Source: Seohaeicola saemankumensis (lineage in GTDB: Bacteria; Pseudomonadota; Alphaproteobacteria; Rhodobacterales; Rhodobacteraceae). From it: a stretch of 64,000 bases of DNA. Made by a program: the position numbers and the translations under genes. The DNA lies in assembly GCF_020171285.1 (NCBI RefSeq), contig NZ_JAIUZI010000013.1, positions 62,001 through 126,000 on the forward strand, given 5' to 3'. Below are positions 44,734 to 52,651 of this stretch, piece after piece (the first letter of the stretch is position 1; every line of letters starts with the position of its first letter). Below the pieces are notes generated by a model that worked only from the letters and a program-made list of their open reading frames with translations, had not been told where the DNA came from and did not search any database.

Positions 44734-45690
44734 ATGCGCGCTTTTCGGGTCGAAACCGCCAACCAGCCCGCCATTCTGACCGATATCGCCGTTCCCGAAC
44801 CGGGGCCGCGACAGGTGCGCGTCGACATCCGCGCCTGTGGGCTGAATTTCGCCGATCTGCTGATGCAAAAGGGAACGTATCAGGACACGCCCCAGGCGCC
44901 CTTTACCCTCGGCATGGAAGTGGCCGGCGTCATCAACGCGGTCGGGAGTGAGGTCGAAGGGCTGCGCATCGGGGATCGCGTGGCGGTATTCTGCGGCCAG
45001 GGAGGATTGGCCGAACAGGGCGTCTTTGATGCCGCGCGCGCGGTACCGATCCCCGATGCGATGCCCTTTGAACATGCCGCGTCCTTTCCAGTGACCTATG
45101 GCACCAGCCACATGGCGCTGGACCATCGCGCCCGCATGCAACCGGGCGAGACCCTGCTGGTCACCGGGGCCGCGGGCGGCGTCGGACTGACGGCGGTGGA
45201 GATCGGCAAGCTGATGGGCGCAACCGTGATCGCCCACGCCCGCGGCGCCGACAAGCTCGAGGTGGCCAAGGCGGCCGGCGCCGACCACCTGATCGACGAC
45301 AGCGAGGACCTGCGCGCGCGGGTTCTGGAACTGGGCGGGGCCGATGTCGTCTATGACGCGGTCGGCGGCGCCGCCTTCAAGGCCGCCTTCCGCGCCTGCC
45401 GGCCAGAGGCCCGCCTGCTACCCATCGGATTCGCCAGCGGCGAGGTTCCCCAGATCCCCGCCAATCACCTTCTGGTCAAGAACCTGACCGTGATTGGCTT
45501 TTACATCGGAGGGTATCTGAAGTTCAGCCCTGCTGTGGTCGCCGACAGCATGACCACGCTCATGGGCTGGTACCTCGAAGGGCGATTGAAACCGCATATC
45601 AGCAATACCCTGCCGCTGGAGCGGGCCGCCGAGGGGCTGGACCTGCTGCGCCGCCGCGCGTCAACCGGCAAGGTGGTGATCACCCCCTGA
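44734..45690 (+). CDS. NADPH:quinone oxidoreductase (zinc-free MDR family)
   Basis: A 318-residue medium-chain dehydrogenase/reductase of the quinone oxidoreductase group. The N-terminal catalytic domain has GLNFADLLMQKGTYQDTPQA (about residue 40) and lacks the structural zinc cysteines. The cofactor motif is LLVTGAAGGVGLTAVEIGKL (about residue 143). It reduces quinones or enoyl compounds with NADPH. The start ATG at 44734 follows an ideal AGGAGGT, and an upstream frame extension has no support. FetA-like gene follows after 55 bp. Confidence 0.92.
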   Translation: MRAFRVETANQPAILTDIAVPEPGPRQVRVDIRACGLNFADLLMQKGTYQDTPQAPFTLGMEVAGVINAVGSEVEGLRIGDRVAVFCGQGGLAEQGVFDAARAVPIPDAMPFEHAASFPVTYGTSHMALDHRARMQPGETLLVTGAAGGVGLTAVEIGKLMGATVIAHARGADKLEVAKAAGADHLIDDSEDLRARVLELGGADVVYDAVGGAAFKAAFRACRPEARLLPIGFASGEVPQIPANHLLVKNLTVIGFYIGGYLKFSPAVVADSMTTLMGWYLEGRLKPHISNTLPLERAAEGLDLLRRRASTGKVVITP

Positions 45691-45745
45691 CCCCGCCCCG
45701 CAGATCGCGCGTGCCATTTCGGCCGGACGGGGCTACTGCTTGGGT

Positions 45746-46342
45746 ATGCTACGCGTCGAAACGCTCGCCACGGAATTGATCGGACCGGTTTCGCTGACGG
45801 TCGGGGCCGGCGACTGCGCGGCGATCACCGGCCCCTCCGGCTCGGGCAAGTCGTTGCTTCTGCGCGCCATTGCGGATCTCGATCCCAACACCGGACATGT
45901 CCGGCTGGGACAGCAGGAGCGTGATCAAATGCCAGCCTGGCAATGGCGACAGCGCGTTGCGATGGTCCCCGCAGAGACCGGATGGTGGGCGGATCGCGTC
46001 CGCGACCACTTCGACCCCGCCCACGATCCCCTTCCCATGCTCGAGGCACTGGACCTGGCCCCGGCCCTGGATTGGGAGGTCAGCCGACTGTCCACCGGAG
46101 AACGGCAGCGCCTCGGGCTGGTCCGGGCGTTGTGCTGCGCTCCACAGGCCGTGTTGCTGGATGAACCCACCGCGGCGCTGGATCCGGCGGCGACAGAGCG
46201 TGTCGAGGCGTTGATCCGGGACGTGATCGCGCGAGGTGTACCGGCCATCATCGTCACCCATGACCCCGCCCAGGCGGAGCGGCTGAACGCGCGCCGCTAC
46301 AGGATGGACAAGGGGCGGCTGACGCCGGATCCGGGCAAATGA
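45746..46342 (+). CDS. FetA/YbbL-type ABC transporter ATP-binding protein
   Basis: A 198-residue ABC ATPase: Walker A GPSGSGKSLLLRAI (about residue 32), signature LSTGERQRLGLVRAL (about 115), Walker B AVLLDEPTAALDP (about 138) and the H-loop VTHDP. In E. coli the FetA-FetB pair lowers intracellular iron under oxidative stress. The start ATG at 45746 is chosen; TTG 45740 is less likely. The stop overlaps fetB by 4 bp. Confidence 0.87.
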   Translation: MLRVETLATELIGPVSLTVGAGDCAAITGPSGSGKSLLLRAIADLDPNTGHVRLGQQERDQMPAWQWRQRVAMVPAETGWWADRVRDHFDPAHDPLPMLEALDLAPALDWEVSRLSTGERQRLGLVRALCCAPQAVLLDEPTAALDPAATERVEALIRDVIARGVPAIIVTHDPAQAERLNARRYRMDKGRLTPDPGK

Positions 46343-47145
46343 CGGGCTATATCGCCCTTTCCGCAACGGACATCGCTCTCGCGGCGGTCTTCCTTTTGTT
46401 CAATGCGGGCCTGTCCCTGTCCCTGCAACTGGGGCTGGAACGCAAGCTCCTGATCTCGGCGGCCCGAATGGTGGTGCAGCTGTTGCTTGTCGGGTTGGTG
46501 CTCAAGAGCGTGTTCTCACTGGGGTCGCCATGGTTCACCCTGCTGATCGCGCTTGTGATGCTGGGTTTCGCCGCCCGTGAAATTGCCGCCCGGCAAAACC
46601 GGCAACTCGCCGGGACATGGGGCTATTCGCTGGGGGCAGGCGCGATGATGATGTCTGCCGCGCTGGTCACCGTTTTTGCCCTGACGGCGCAGATCCGGCC
46701 AGATCCCTGGTGGTCGCCGCAATTCGCGCTGCCGCTGTTCGGAATGATCCTGGGCAACACGATGACCGGTATCAGCCTCGGCCTGGACACGTTGCACGGT
46801 GTATTGGTCCGGGAACAACGCGGGGTCGAGGCGCGGCTGCTGCTGGGCGCGCCCCGTATGCAGGCGCTGCGCCCGGTCATGCGCGATGCGCTGCGCAGCG
46901 GCTTTACCCCGATCATCAACGCGATGGCGGCGACCGGCGTGGTATCCCTGCCCGGCATGATGACCGGGCAGATCCTGTCCGGCGTCGATCCGCGCGAAGC
47001 CGTCAAGTACCAGTTGCTGATCATGTTCCTGATCGGCGGTGCCACCGGTCTGGGCGTGCTCGGCGCCGTGCTGGCCAGCGCTCTTAGGCTGACAGACGCC
47101 CGTCACCGGCTGCGGCTGGATCGCCTGCGCGCGCCGCGCAGCTGA
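46339..47145 (+). CDS. FetB/YbbM-type ABC transporter permease
   Basis: A 268-residue permease with about seven helices of the UPF0014 (FetB) family. ERKLLISAARMVVQLLLVGL (about 33-52), FGMILGNTMTGISLGLDTLH and MAATGVVSLPGMMTGQILSG (about 195) are family segments. With the preceding ATPase it forms a two-gene exporter, probably for iron or another metal. It converges on the LysR gene with an 11-bp gap. Confidence 0.88.
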   Translation: MTGYIALSATDIALAAVFLLFNAGLSLSLQLGLERKLLISAARMVVQLLLVGLVLKSVFSLGSPWFTLLIALVMLGFAAREIAARQNRQLAGTWGYSLGAGAMMMSAALVTVFALTAQIRPDPWWSPQFALPLFGMILGNTMTGISLGLDTLHGVLVREQRGVEARLLLGAPRMQALRPVMRDALRSGFTPIINAMAATGVVSLPGMMTGQILSGVDPREAVKYQLLIMFLIGGATGLGVLGAVLASALRLTDARHRLRLDRLRAPRS

Positions 47146-47156
47146 CCCGGTTCAGA

Positions 47157-48032
47157 TCAGCCCGCCGCCCGCAATGGCGGACGCAGCGCCTCATAGCTCT
47201 GTCGGATCAGGGCTGCCAGTTCCTCGATGTACTGCGCTTTCATCCTGTCACCGCCATAGAGGTTGATATTCTGCACCGGCAACCGGGGCAGCGTGCCCCC
47301 GTGGTCCATGATTTCCTGATGCGACGGTTCGGTCCCCTCCAGCAGCACGGTCACCGCCAGATCGGCGCTGACCGTCGCCTCGATGGTGCGGTCCGATTCG
47401 CTGTCCACGGCCATGTCCCAGGTGATCCCCGCCGCGTCCAGCGCGGCGGTCGCTTCGCCGCGAAAGATACAATGGCGGCAGAACGCAACGCGCAGCGGCC
47501 GCTGCCGCCAGGCCGAACCATTCAGCGCGCCGACCCAGCGCAGCGGCATCCGGTGAATGGTCTCTCCGCCCTCGCCCGCGCTGGTTTCGGTGGTCAGGAT
47601 CAGGTCGTATTCACCGCGCGCGAACCCTTCCTTCAGTCTTCGGGTGCTTGAATCGACCAGGTTCACCTTGACCCGTGGAAAGCTGGCGTTGAACCGCTGC
47701 AACACGCGCGGGATCACCGGATGCACGATGTCATGCGGCACGCCCAGGCTGACCTCTCCTTCGAACGCCTGATCGGTCAGCCGCGCCATGATCTCGTCGT
47801 TCATCGCCACCATGCGGCGGGCATAGCCCAGCAACTGTTCCCCCGACGCCGTCAGGGCGATACCCCGCCCCGACCGGTCGAACAGCTGCAGATCCAGCAG
47901 TTCCTCCAGCCGTTTCAGCTGCATCGACACGGCGGATTGCGTCAGGTGCAGGAACCCTGCCGCCCGTGTCACGCCGCCGCTGTCAGCCACGGCGACAAAG
48001 GATCGGAGCGTCGTAATGTCCAGATTTCGCAT
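47157..48032 (-). CDS. LysR-family transcriptional regulator
   Basis: A 291-residue LTTR. The winged HTH lies at residues 1-62 (SFVAVADSGGVTRAAGFLHL then SQSAVSMQLKRLEELL-type helix), followed by a periplasmic-binding-like effector domain. It is divergent from the DUF1127 gene, a recurring pair in alphaproteobacteria, and the 128-bp gap has a CATTC-N7-GAATG dyad that could be its operator. The effector is unknown. Confidence 0.92.
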   Translation of the reverse strand: MRNLDITTLRSFVAVADSGGVTRAAGFLHLTQSAVSMQLKRLEELLDLQLFDRSGRGIALTASGEQLLGYARRMVAMNDEIMARLTDQAFEGEVSLGVPHDIVHPVIPRVLQRFNASFPRVKVNLVDSSTRRLKEGFARGEYDLILTTETSAGEGGETIHRMPLRWVGALNGSAWRQRPLRVAFCRHCIFRGEATAALDAAGITWDMAVDSESDRTIEATVSADLAVTVLLEGTEPSHQEIMDHGGTLPRLPVQNINLYGGDRMKAQYIEELAALIRQSYEALRPPLRAAG

Positions 48033-48064
48033 AAATCACACTTCCTGATGGGTCGGATCAAAAA

Positions 48065-48081
48065 CATTCGTTTCAAGAATG
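48065..48081. promoter_or_regulatory. candidate LysR operator
   Basis: CATTC-GTTTCAA-GAATG is a perfect 5-bp-arm dyad of the T-N11-A kind. It lies 33 bp from the LysR start and 80 bp from the DUF1127 start, in the divergent promoter region. This is a pattern match only. Confidence 0.5.
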
Positions 48082-48160
48082 AACCACATTGCCCCATATA
48101 GATCAAGGAAATTGATTGAATGATACGAAACCATCACGAATACCAGAAAGGACACAGGCT

Positions 48161-48370
48161 ATGACCTTCACGACCTCCTCCCACAGCACCGCGCGTTCCT
48201 CCGCCCGCCGCACCACTCCCCTTGGCCGCCTGTTCGGAATCTGGCGCCAGCGTCAGGCCCTGCGCCGGCTCGACGCCGACGCCCTGCGTGACATCGGCGT
48301 CACCCGCGCCCAGGCGGAAACCGAAGCGCGCCGCCCGTTCTGGGACGCGCCGGACACCTGGCGGTCCTGA
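48161..48370 (+). CDS. DUF1127 small protein (second copy)
   Basis: A 69-residue basic protein with the DUF1127 motif IWRQRQALRRLDADALRDIG (about residues 28-47), ending RPFWDAPDTWRS. The N-terminus is Ser/Thr/Arg-rich. The start ATG at 48161 has AAAGGA 9-14 bases upstream. It is divergently paired with LysR and has a strong terminator 46 bp downstream. It shares only the core motif with the copy at 5584. Confidence 0.87.
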   Translation: MTFTTSSHSTARSSARRTTPLGRLFGIWRQRQALRRLDADALRDIGVTRAQAETEARRPFWDAPDTWRS

Positions 48371-48416
48371 GACCCTCGCCGAACCGCCAACTTTTCGCCA
48401 CGGTTCCGCCCCATTA

Positions 48417-48448
48417 CCGCCGCATCAGACCGATGCGGCGGAATTTTG
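48417..48448 (+). terminator. rho-independent terminator after the second DUF1127 gene
   Basis: Perfect 10-bp stem CCGCCGCATC/GATGCGGCGG around a 5-base loop (AGACC), followed by AATTTTGTC. Confidence 0.82.
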
Positions 48449-48570
48449 TCGTGAAATCCGTTGGATTTGCAGGCGGATTTACTTGAAATACAGGATCACC
48501 TCTCCGATATTTAGCGGGAACGCCGCTGCCTTTGGTCAGCGGTCCAACCGTCATGCTATGGAGACCATGA

Positions 48571-49347
48571 ATGGCTGAACTCAACACAATCCGGACGGCG
48601 ACCGGCGCGCGCGCCGCCGAGATTGATGCGGGCCTGCGCGCTCATATGAACAAAGTCTACGGCACGATGTCCGTGGGCATGCTGATCACCTTTGCCGCCG
48701 CCTGGGCCATTTCCGGCCTGGCCGTGACCAGTGATCCGTCAGCAGCCGCAGCGCAGCTGAGCGCAGATAAATACCTGACCTCGTTCGGCTATGCGATCTA
48801 TGGATCGCCCCTGAAATGGGTGATCATGTTTGCCCCGCTGGCCTTTGTCTTTGGCTTCAGCGCGGCGCTGAACCGTCTGTCGGCCGCTGGTGCGCAACTG
48901 GTGTTCTACGCCTTTGCCGCCGTGATGGGCCTGTCGATCAGCTCGATCTTCCTGATCTTTACCGGGCAGTCGATCATCCAGGTGTTCCTCATCACCTCGA
49001 TCGCGTTCGCGGGTCTGTCGCTGTATGGCTACACGACCAAGAAAGACCTCAGCGCCATGGGCACGTTCCTGGTCATGGGTGTGATCGGCCTGATCGTGGC
49101 ATCGATCGTGAACATCTTTATCGCCAGCTCGGCGATGGCCTTTGCGATCTCGGTTCTGGGCGTTCTGATCTTTGCCGGCCTGACCGCGTATGACACCCAG
49201 ACGATCAAGACCACCTATCTTGAGCACGCCCATTCCGGCGACAGCGAATGGATCGGCAAGGCCGCGATCATGGGCGCGCTGCAGCTGTACCTGGACTTCA
49301 TCAATATGTTCATGTTCCTGCTGCAACTGTTCGGCAATCGCGAATAA
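48571..49347 (+). CDS. Bax inhibitor-1/YccA family membrane protein
   Basis: A 258-residue protein with seven helices of the BI-1/YbhL-YccA family. It opens with a cytoplasmic tail (AAEIDAGLRAHMNKVYGTMS). The conserved segment LTAYDTQTIKTTYLEHAHSG (about residue 205) carries the di-Asp/His pH-sensor region, and the C-terminus LDFINMFMFLLQLFGNRE is typical. Family members leak calcium or modulate FtsH. Monocistronic, with an intrinsic terminator 27 bp after the stop. Confidence 0.92.
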   Translation: MAELNTIRTATGARAAEIDAGLRAHMNKVYGTMSVGMLITFAAAWAISGLAVTSDPSAAAAQLSADKYLTSFGYAIYGSPLKWVIMFAPLAFVFGFSAALNRLSAAGAQLVFYAFAAVMGLSISSIFLIFTGQSIIQVFLITSIAFAGLSLYGYTTKKDLSAMGTFLVMGVIGLIVASIVNIFIASSAMAFAISVLGVLIFAGLTAYDTQTIKTTYLEHAHSGDSEWIGKAAIMGALQLYLDFINMFMFLLQLFGNRE

Positions 49348-49373
49348 TCAGTCCACTTTTGGACAAGAATACC

Positions 49374-49401
49374 GGGCCGGTCATTGCGACCGGCCCTTTT
49401 T
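49374..49401 (+). terminator. rho-independent terminator of the BI-1 gene
   Basis: A perfect 9-bp stem GGGCCGGTC/GACCGGCCC with a 5-base loop is followed by TTTTT. Confidence 0.9.
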
Positions 49402-49418
49402 CATTGCTTACTGGCGTC

Positions 49419-49724
49419 ATGCTGGAACTGCGTCCGAACTGTGAAATCTGCGACTGCGATCTGCCGCCCGAGGCCGAGGCGCGGATCTGTACCTATGAAT
49501 GCACCTACTGTGTGACCTGCGCCCGGGACGTGCTGCTGGGCGTCTGCGCCAATTGCGGCGGCAACCTGGTGCCACGACCGATCCGCCCCGCGCACAGCTG
49601 GCGGCCCGGTACCGGGCTGGAAAACCACCCCCCCGGCACGAAACGGCGCTACAACCGCTACACAGCCGAAGAGCGGGCCGACCTGTCAAACCGGTTGAAA
49701 GACGTGCCCCCGCAGGACCGCTGA
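49419..49724 (+). CDS. DUF1272 zinc-ribbon-like protein
   Basis: A 101-residue protein. The N-terminal DUF1272 domain is cysteine-rich: MLELRPNCEICDCDLPPEAE, CTYECTYCVTCARDVLLGVC and ANCGG, giving several CxxC pairs that should bind zinc. The C-terminal 45 residues are basic and Pro-rich. The start ATG at 49419 opens the conserved MLELRPNCE; it lies 18 bp after the preceding terminator, so its promoter must overlap that region. Function unknown. Confidence 0.88.
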   Translation: MLELRPNCEICDCDLPPEAEARICTYECTYCVTCARDVLLGVCANCGGNLVPRPIRPAHSWRPGTGLENHPPGTKRRYNRYTAEERADLSNRLKDVPPQDR

Positions 49725-49747
49725 ACCGTCACTTTGGTTCCCTGCCG

Positions 49748-50266
49748 TCAGCTGCAGTTCATCGCCACGGCGATACCCTTGGGCCGTGCTTCGGACCCGC
49801 CCCGTGCATAGGCGCCGCTCTGGGTCAGGCACCCCGTCAGTTCCGGGGCCGATCCCACGAACGCAGTCGCGGTGCCCTCTACCATGCGGCTGGAATTGCC
49901 CTCGGGCACCTTGAGCACGCTGAACATCTGGCCATTGACGCGCACCATGCTCATCAACAGCGGCTGATCGTGCATGTGTACCCAGACGCCGGTCTGCGGT
50001 GTGTCGCCACCCGCGGCGATCGCCGCGCCGGCCAAATCCGCTTGCGATGCCGACTCGGCGCGAACGCTGACCGGCGGCAGGGCCGCCAGGGCCTCCATCG
50101 GGGACAAGGCGCGGGTGACGATGCCGGTCTGGCCATTGGCCTGTGCCACGCTCTTGGGTTCCCCGTCGATCCCGGTAAAGCCGATCCCCTTGTTGTAGCC
50201 CCAGTTGCTGCAGGCGGACAGAGACAGGGCGATCAGGCAGGCGGTAATGGACAGACGCTTGGTCAT
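49748..50266 (-). CDS. predicted lipoprotein
   Basis: A 172-residue protein with a lipoprotein signal MTKRLSITACLIALSLSACS (lipobox LSAC, cysteine 19). The mature part has no domain I recognise. LTGCLTQSGAYARGGSEARP and the final MNCS suggest a disulfide near the C-terminus. The start at 50266 is chosen because the basic n-region and hydrophobic core begin there. It is 41 bp downstream of the GNAT gene on the same strand. Confidence 0.75.
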   Translation of the reverse strand: MTKRLSITACLIALSLSACSNWGYNKGIGFTGIDGEPKSVAQANGQTGIVTRALSPMEALAALPPVSVRAESASQADLAGAAIAAGGDTPQTGVWVHMHDQPLLMSMVRVNGQMFSVLKVPEGNSSRMVEGTATAFVGSAPELTGCLTQSGAYARGGSEARPKGIAVAMNCS

Positions 50267-50307
50267 AGTGATTTCCGGTACAGTGGCAGCTGTTGAGTTC
50301 ATCAAAG

Positions 50308-50817
50308 CTAACGGCAGAACGCCGGTGATGACAAGCTTTGTGTCATCCGCACGGCGGGAAAGCTGATACCGGGGGCAAGCGGCACGTCGATCGGGCCTTT
50401 TTCGTCAAAACCCTGAGCGCGATAAAACGGCACCGCCGTCCGGGTCGCCCAGCATTCGATGTGGACCAGTCCGCTGTCACGGGCGCGCGTCAGCGCGTGG
50501 CGCAGAATCGCCCCCGCAACCCCCTGACGCGTATGATCGGGGTCGGTGGCCACGTGGCGGACATGGCCGATATCGGCACGGGCCCGGTCTCGGGTGATCC
50601 CGCCCGCGCCCAGAATGCGCCCGTCCGGCATTTCGGCAACGTAGTAGGTGCCACAGGACATCAGCGCCGGTTGCGCCTTGCTGATCAGCGGCAGTGCGGT
50701 CACCAGAACCGAGGGCGGGTAGTCGTGTTTCAACAGCTTGGGATAGGATCGCGCCAGCACCGCGTCGACAGCGGCCAGATCAGATTTCGTGCTGGGTCGG
50801 ACGGCAAACTCCATCAT
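50308..50817 (-). CDS. GNAT family N-acetyltransferase
   Basis: A 169-residue single-domain acetyltransferase. Motif A is HVATDPDHTRQGVAGAILRH (about 88-107), and motif B region is ECWATRTAVPFYRAQGFDEK (about 121-140). It opens MEFAVRPSTKSDLAAVDAVL, with two adjacent Met codons as possible starts. The substrate is unknown. It is downstream of rpmG beyond a terminator, so it has its own promoter or depends on read-through. Confidence 0.87.
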   Translation of the reverse strand: MMEFAVRPSTKSDLAAVDAVLARSYPKLLKHDYPPSVLVTALPLISKAQPALMSCGTYYVAEMPDGRILGAGGITRDRARADIGHVRHVATDPDHTRQGVAGAILRHALTRARDSGLVHIECWATRTAVPFYRAQGFDEKGPIDVPLAPGISFPAVRMTQSLSSPAFCR

Positions 50818-50834
50818 ACCTCCGCCAGGAAACG

Positions 50835-50860
50835 AAAAAGGGCCGCGATACCCGCAGCCC
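50835..50860 (-). terminator. rho-independent terminator of rpmG
   Basis: On the minus strand GGGCTGCG pairs with CGCGGCCC (one wobble) around GGTAT, followed by TTTTTC. It lies 36 bases after the rpmG stop. Confidence 0.82.
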
Positions 50861-50895
50861 CTGTTCCATCGTCCGGTTGATCGGTCAGATCAGGC

Positions 50896-51063
50896 TTACT
50901 TGATCTTGCCTTCTTTGTACTCGACGTGCTTGCGGGCAACCGGGTCATATTTCCGCACGACCATCTTCTCGGTCATGGTACGGGCGTTTTTCTTGGTCAC
51001 ATAGAAGTGGCCGGTGCCTGCGGTCGAATTCAGGCGGATCTTGATTGTGGTCGGCTTCGCCAT
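50896..51063 (-). CDS. rpmG: 50S ribosomal protein L33
   Basis: A 55-residue protein: [20 protein letters not shown], then [20 protein letters not shown], then [15 protein letters not shown]. This is the standard bacterial L33 sequence, cysteine-free (zinc-independent, C- form). The start ATG at 51063 has a GGAGAC ribosome site. It is followed by an intrinsic terminator. The 210 bp between it and the DUF533 gene (51064-51273) shows no additional gene. Confidence 0.96.
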   Translation of the reverse strand: MAKPTTIKIRLNSTAGTGHFYVTKKNARTMTEKMVVRKYDPVARKHVEYKEGKIK

Positions 51064-51273
51064 GGGTCGTCTCCTGCATCGGGCGCAGTTCGGCCCGGGG
51101 TAATCTCGTGAAGCCCGCGTTTTAACGGCAATCGCGCCCGAGTCAAGCGTCGAAATGGGGTTTGCCGGGCCGGGACTGGGGATCGTTCGCCGACACCGGC
51201 TTTTAACCCTCTGTCACCTGCCCCAATGGGGCCGTGCGCCCCCAAGGGCGCCGGCCACCGGCGTCGTCAAATG

Positions 51274-52029
51274 TCAGGACGGGAGCGGGTCGATCCCCAT
51301 TCTCTCGTGAATGGCATTGCGCTTTTCCTCGGACATCCCCATCGCCTGGGCCAGGGCGGTCAGGTAACTGGCCTCGACCGGGTTATCCAGATGAATCGCG
51401 GACAGCGACATCGCGTAAACCTGTTCCTGCGCCGCTGAACCGGCATCCGCGGCCAGGGCCTGCAGATCAAACGGCGCCGCGATCTGCTCCTGCACATAGG
51501 CTTTCTCTTCGTCGGTGATGTCGTCCCCCAGTTGCTCCAGGATCCTGGCCTGCTCCTCGGGGTCGATGTCGCCATCGGCTTTGGCCGCCTGAATCATGGC
51601 CCGCAACATCAGCTTGGCCTGTGCTTCCATGGCGTCGCCCACCGGCGTGCCGCCGAACAGCGCGCTCAGCAAGTCCGCCGACTGCGTCCCGGTGGCCAGG
51701 GCCGCGCCCTGAAGCGCGTTCATCACCCCGCCCAGACCGGCAAAGCCGCTCATGTCCGGCGCCATCTTCTGCATATCCGCCAGACCGGGCATCTCGCCCA
51801 GGGCCGGCAGGCCGGGAATCGCGAATTGGTTCATCATGTCCTTGATCTGATCGGCCCCACCGGACACCCCGAACTGTTCCGCCAGTTTGGCCAGTTGCTC
51901 GGCCGCCGGATTGCCGTCTCCCGTGGGAAACATCGCCTTCAGACCTTCCAGCCCGGCGACCGGGGTTTCGCTTCCCTTGGCTGATGTCAGCCCAACGGCC
52001 ACGGTGGCAAGCGCCTTCATAAAACTCAT
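51274..52029 (-). CDS. DUF533 / TerB-like helical protein
   Basis: A 251-residue protein. The N-terminal half is Gly/Met/Ala-rich and low in charge (MPGLADMQKMAPDMSGFAGL). The C-terminal half (about 125-250) is a TerB-like DUF533 helical domain: RAMIQAAKADGDIDPEEQAR, which includes an acidic DGDIDPEE loop that could bind a metal, and PVEASYLTALAQAMGM. YebE-type DUF533 proteins are envelope-stress-associated in enterobacteria; function is unproven. Upstream 52030-52192 is the rnpB 3' flank. Confidence 0.83.
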   Translation of the reverse strand: MSFMKALATVAVGLTSAKGSETPVAGLEGLKAMFPTGDGNPAAEQLAKLAEQFGVSGGADQIKDMMNQFAIPGLPALGEMPGLADMQKMAPDMSGFAGLGGVMNALQGAALATGTQSADLLSALFGGTPVGDAMEAQAKLMLRAMIQAAKADGDIDPEEQARILEQLGDDITDEEKAYVQEQIAAPFDLQALAADAGSAAQEQVYAMSLSAIHLDNPVEASYLTALAQAMGMSEEKRNAIHERMGIDPLPS

Positions 52030-52192
52030 TCGATCAGATCCCTGTTCCTATGACCGCGACACGGGGCGGCCCTGGCTTTCAGATCCTATCAGGTTCACCA
52101 GCGCCCAGAACCGACCATTGTGTCGCATCGCGGAAAACTTTTCTGCAGGTGCGGCAACGGGCAGCGGTGGCACGACCGAAACGGAAAATAAT

Positions 52193-52603
52193 GCGCGGAG
52201 GGCCTGTAAGCCGGATTCTGTTCCAGGGCTCGCGCCCCTTCGATGACCATTCATCTACGGCCCGTGTTGCCACGTGCCTTGTGCTGCCAACCCGACCCCT
52301 CTTGGCTGAAGCGGGCCTAGCGGCGGTATCCGGTTGCCCGGACCAGCCCGCGCGGGGGTCCTATTTGGCATTGCTCCCGGTGGGGCTTGCCGTGCCGCCC
52401 CCGTTGCCGGGGGCGCGGTGGGCTCTTACCCCACCGTTTCACCCTTACCTGCCCATGGGCAGGCGGTCTGTTTTCTGTGGCGCTATCCGTCGGGTCCGGC
52501 GGGAAACCCGCCGCGCCCGCCCGGGTGTTACCCGGCACCGTTGCTTCAGGGAGTCCGGACTTTCCTCGGATCAGGCGACCCGCGGCCATCCGGCCCTCCG
52601 CGC
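52193..52603 (-). ncRNA. rnpB: RNase P RNA (class A)
   Basis: The catalytic RNA that matures tRNA 5' ends. On the minus strand it begins with the P1 strand GCGCGGAGGGCC (52603) and ends with the partner GGCCCTCCGCGC (52193). Universally conserved GAGGAAAGTCCGGACT and the terminal AGAATCCGGCTTACAGGCC are both present, with GC-rich stem loops between. Length about 411 nt. A U-run (TTATTTT) follows P1. End points are inferred from P1 pairing, so they may be off by a few bases. Confidence 0.95.
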
Positions 52604-52651
52604 CTTGCGGCACATAAGGGGCCGGTGGGGGGGCGTCAATGGCGCATCACC

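Noticed and set aside
44637-44780. Short plus-strand frame MLTERYILMLNDPC...
   Set aside because: It overlaps the quinone oxidoreductase start out of frame and has no ribosome site or family match.
51064-51273. A tRNA or small RNA between DUF533 and rpmG
   Set aside because: No cloverleaf with a GGTTCRA loop and no strong terminator-bounded hairpin could be drawn.
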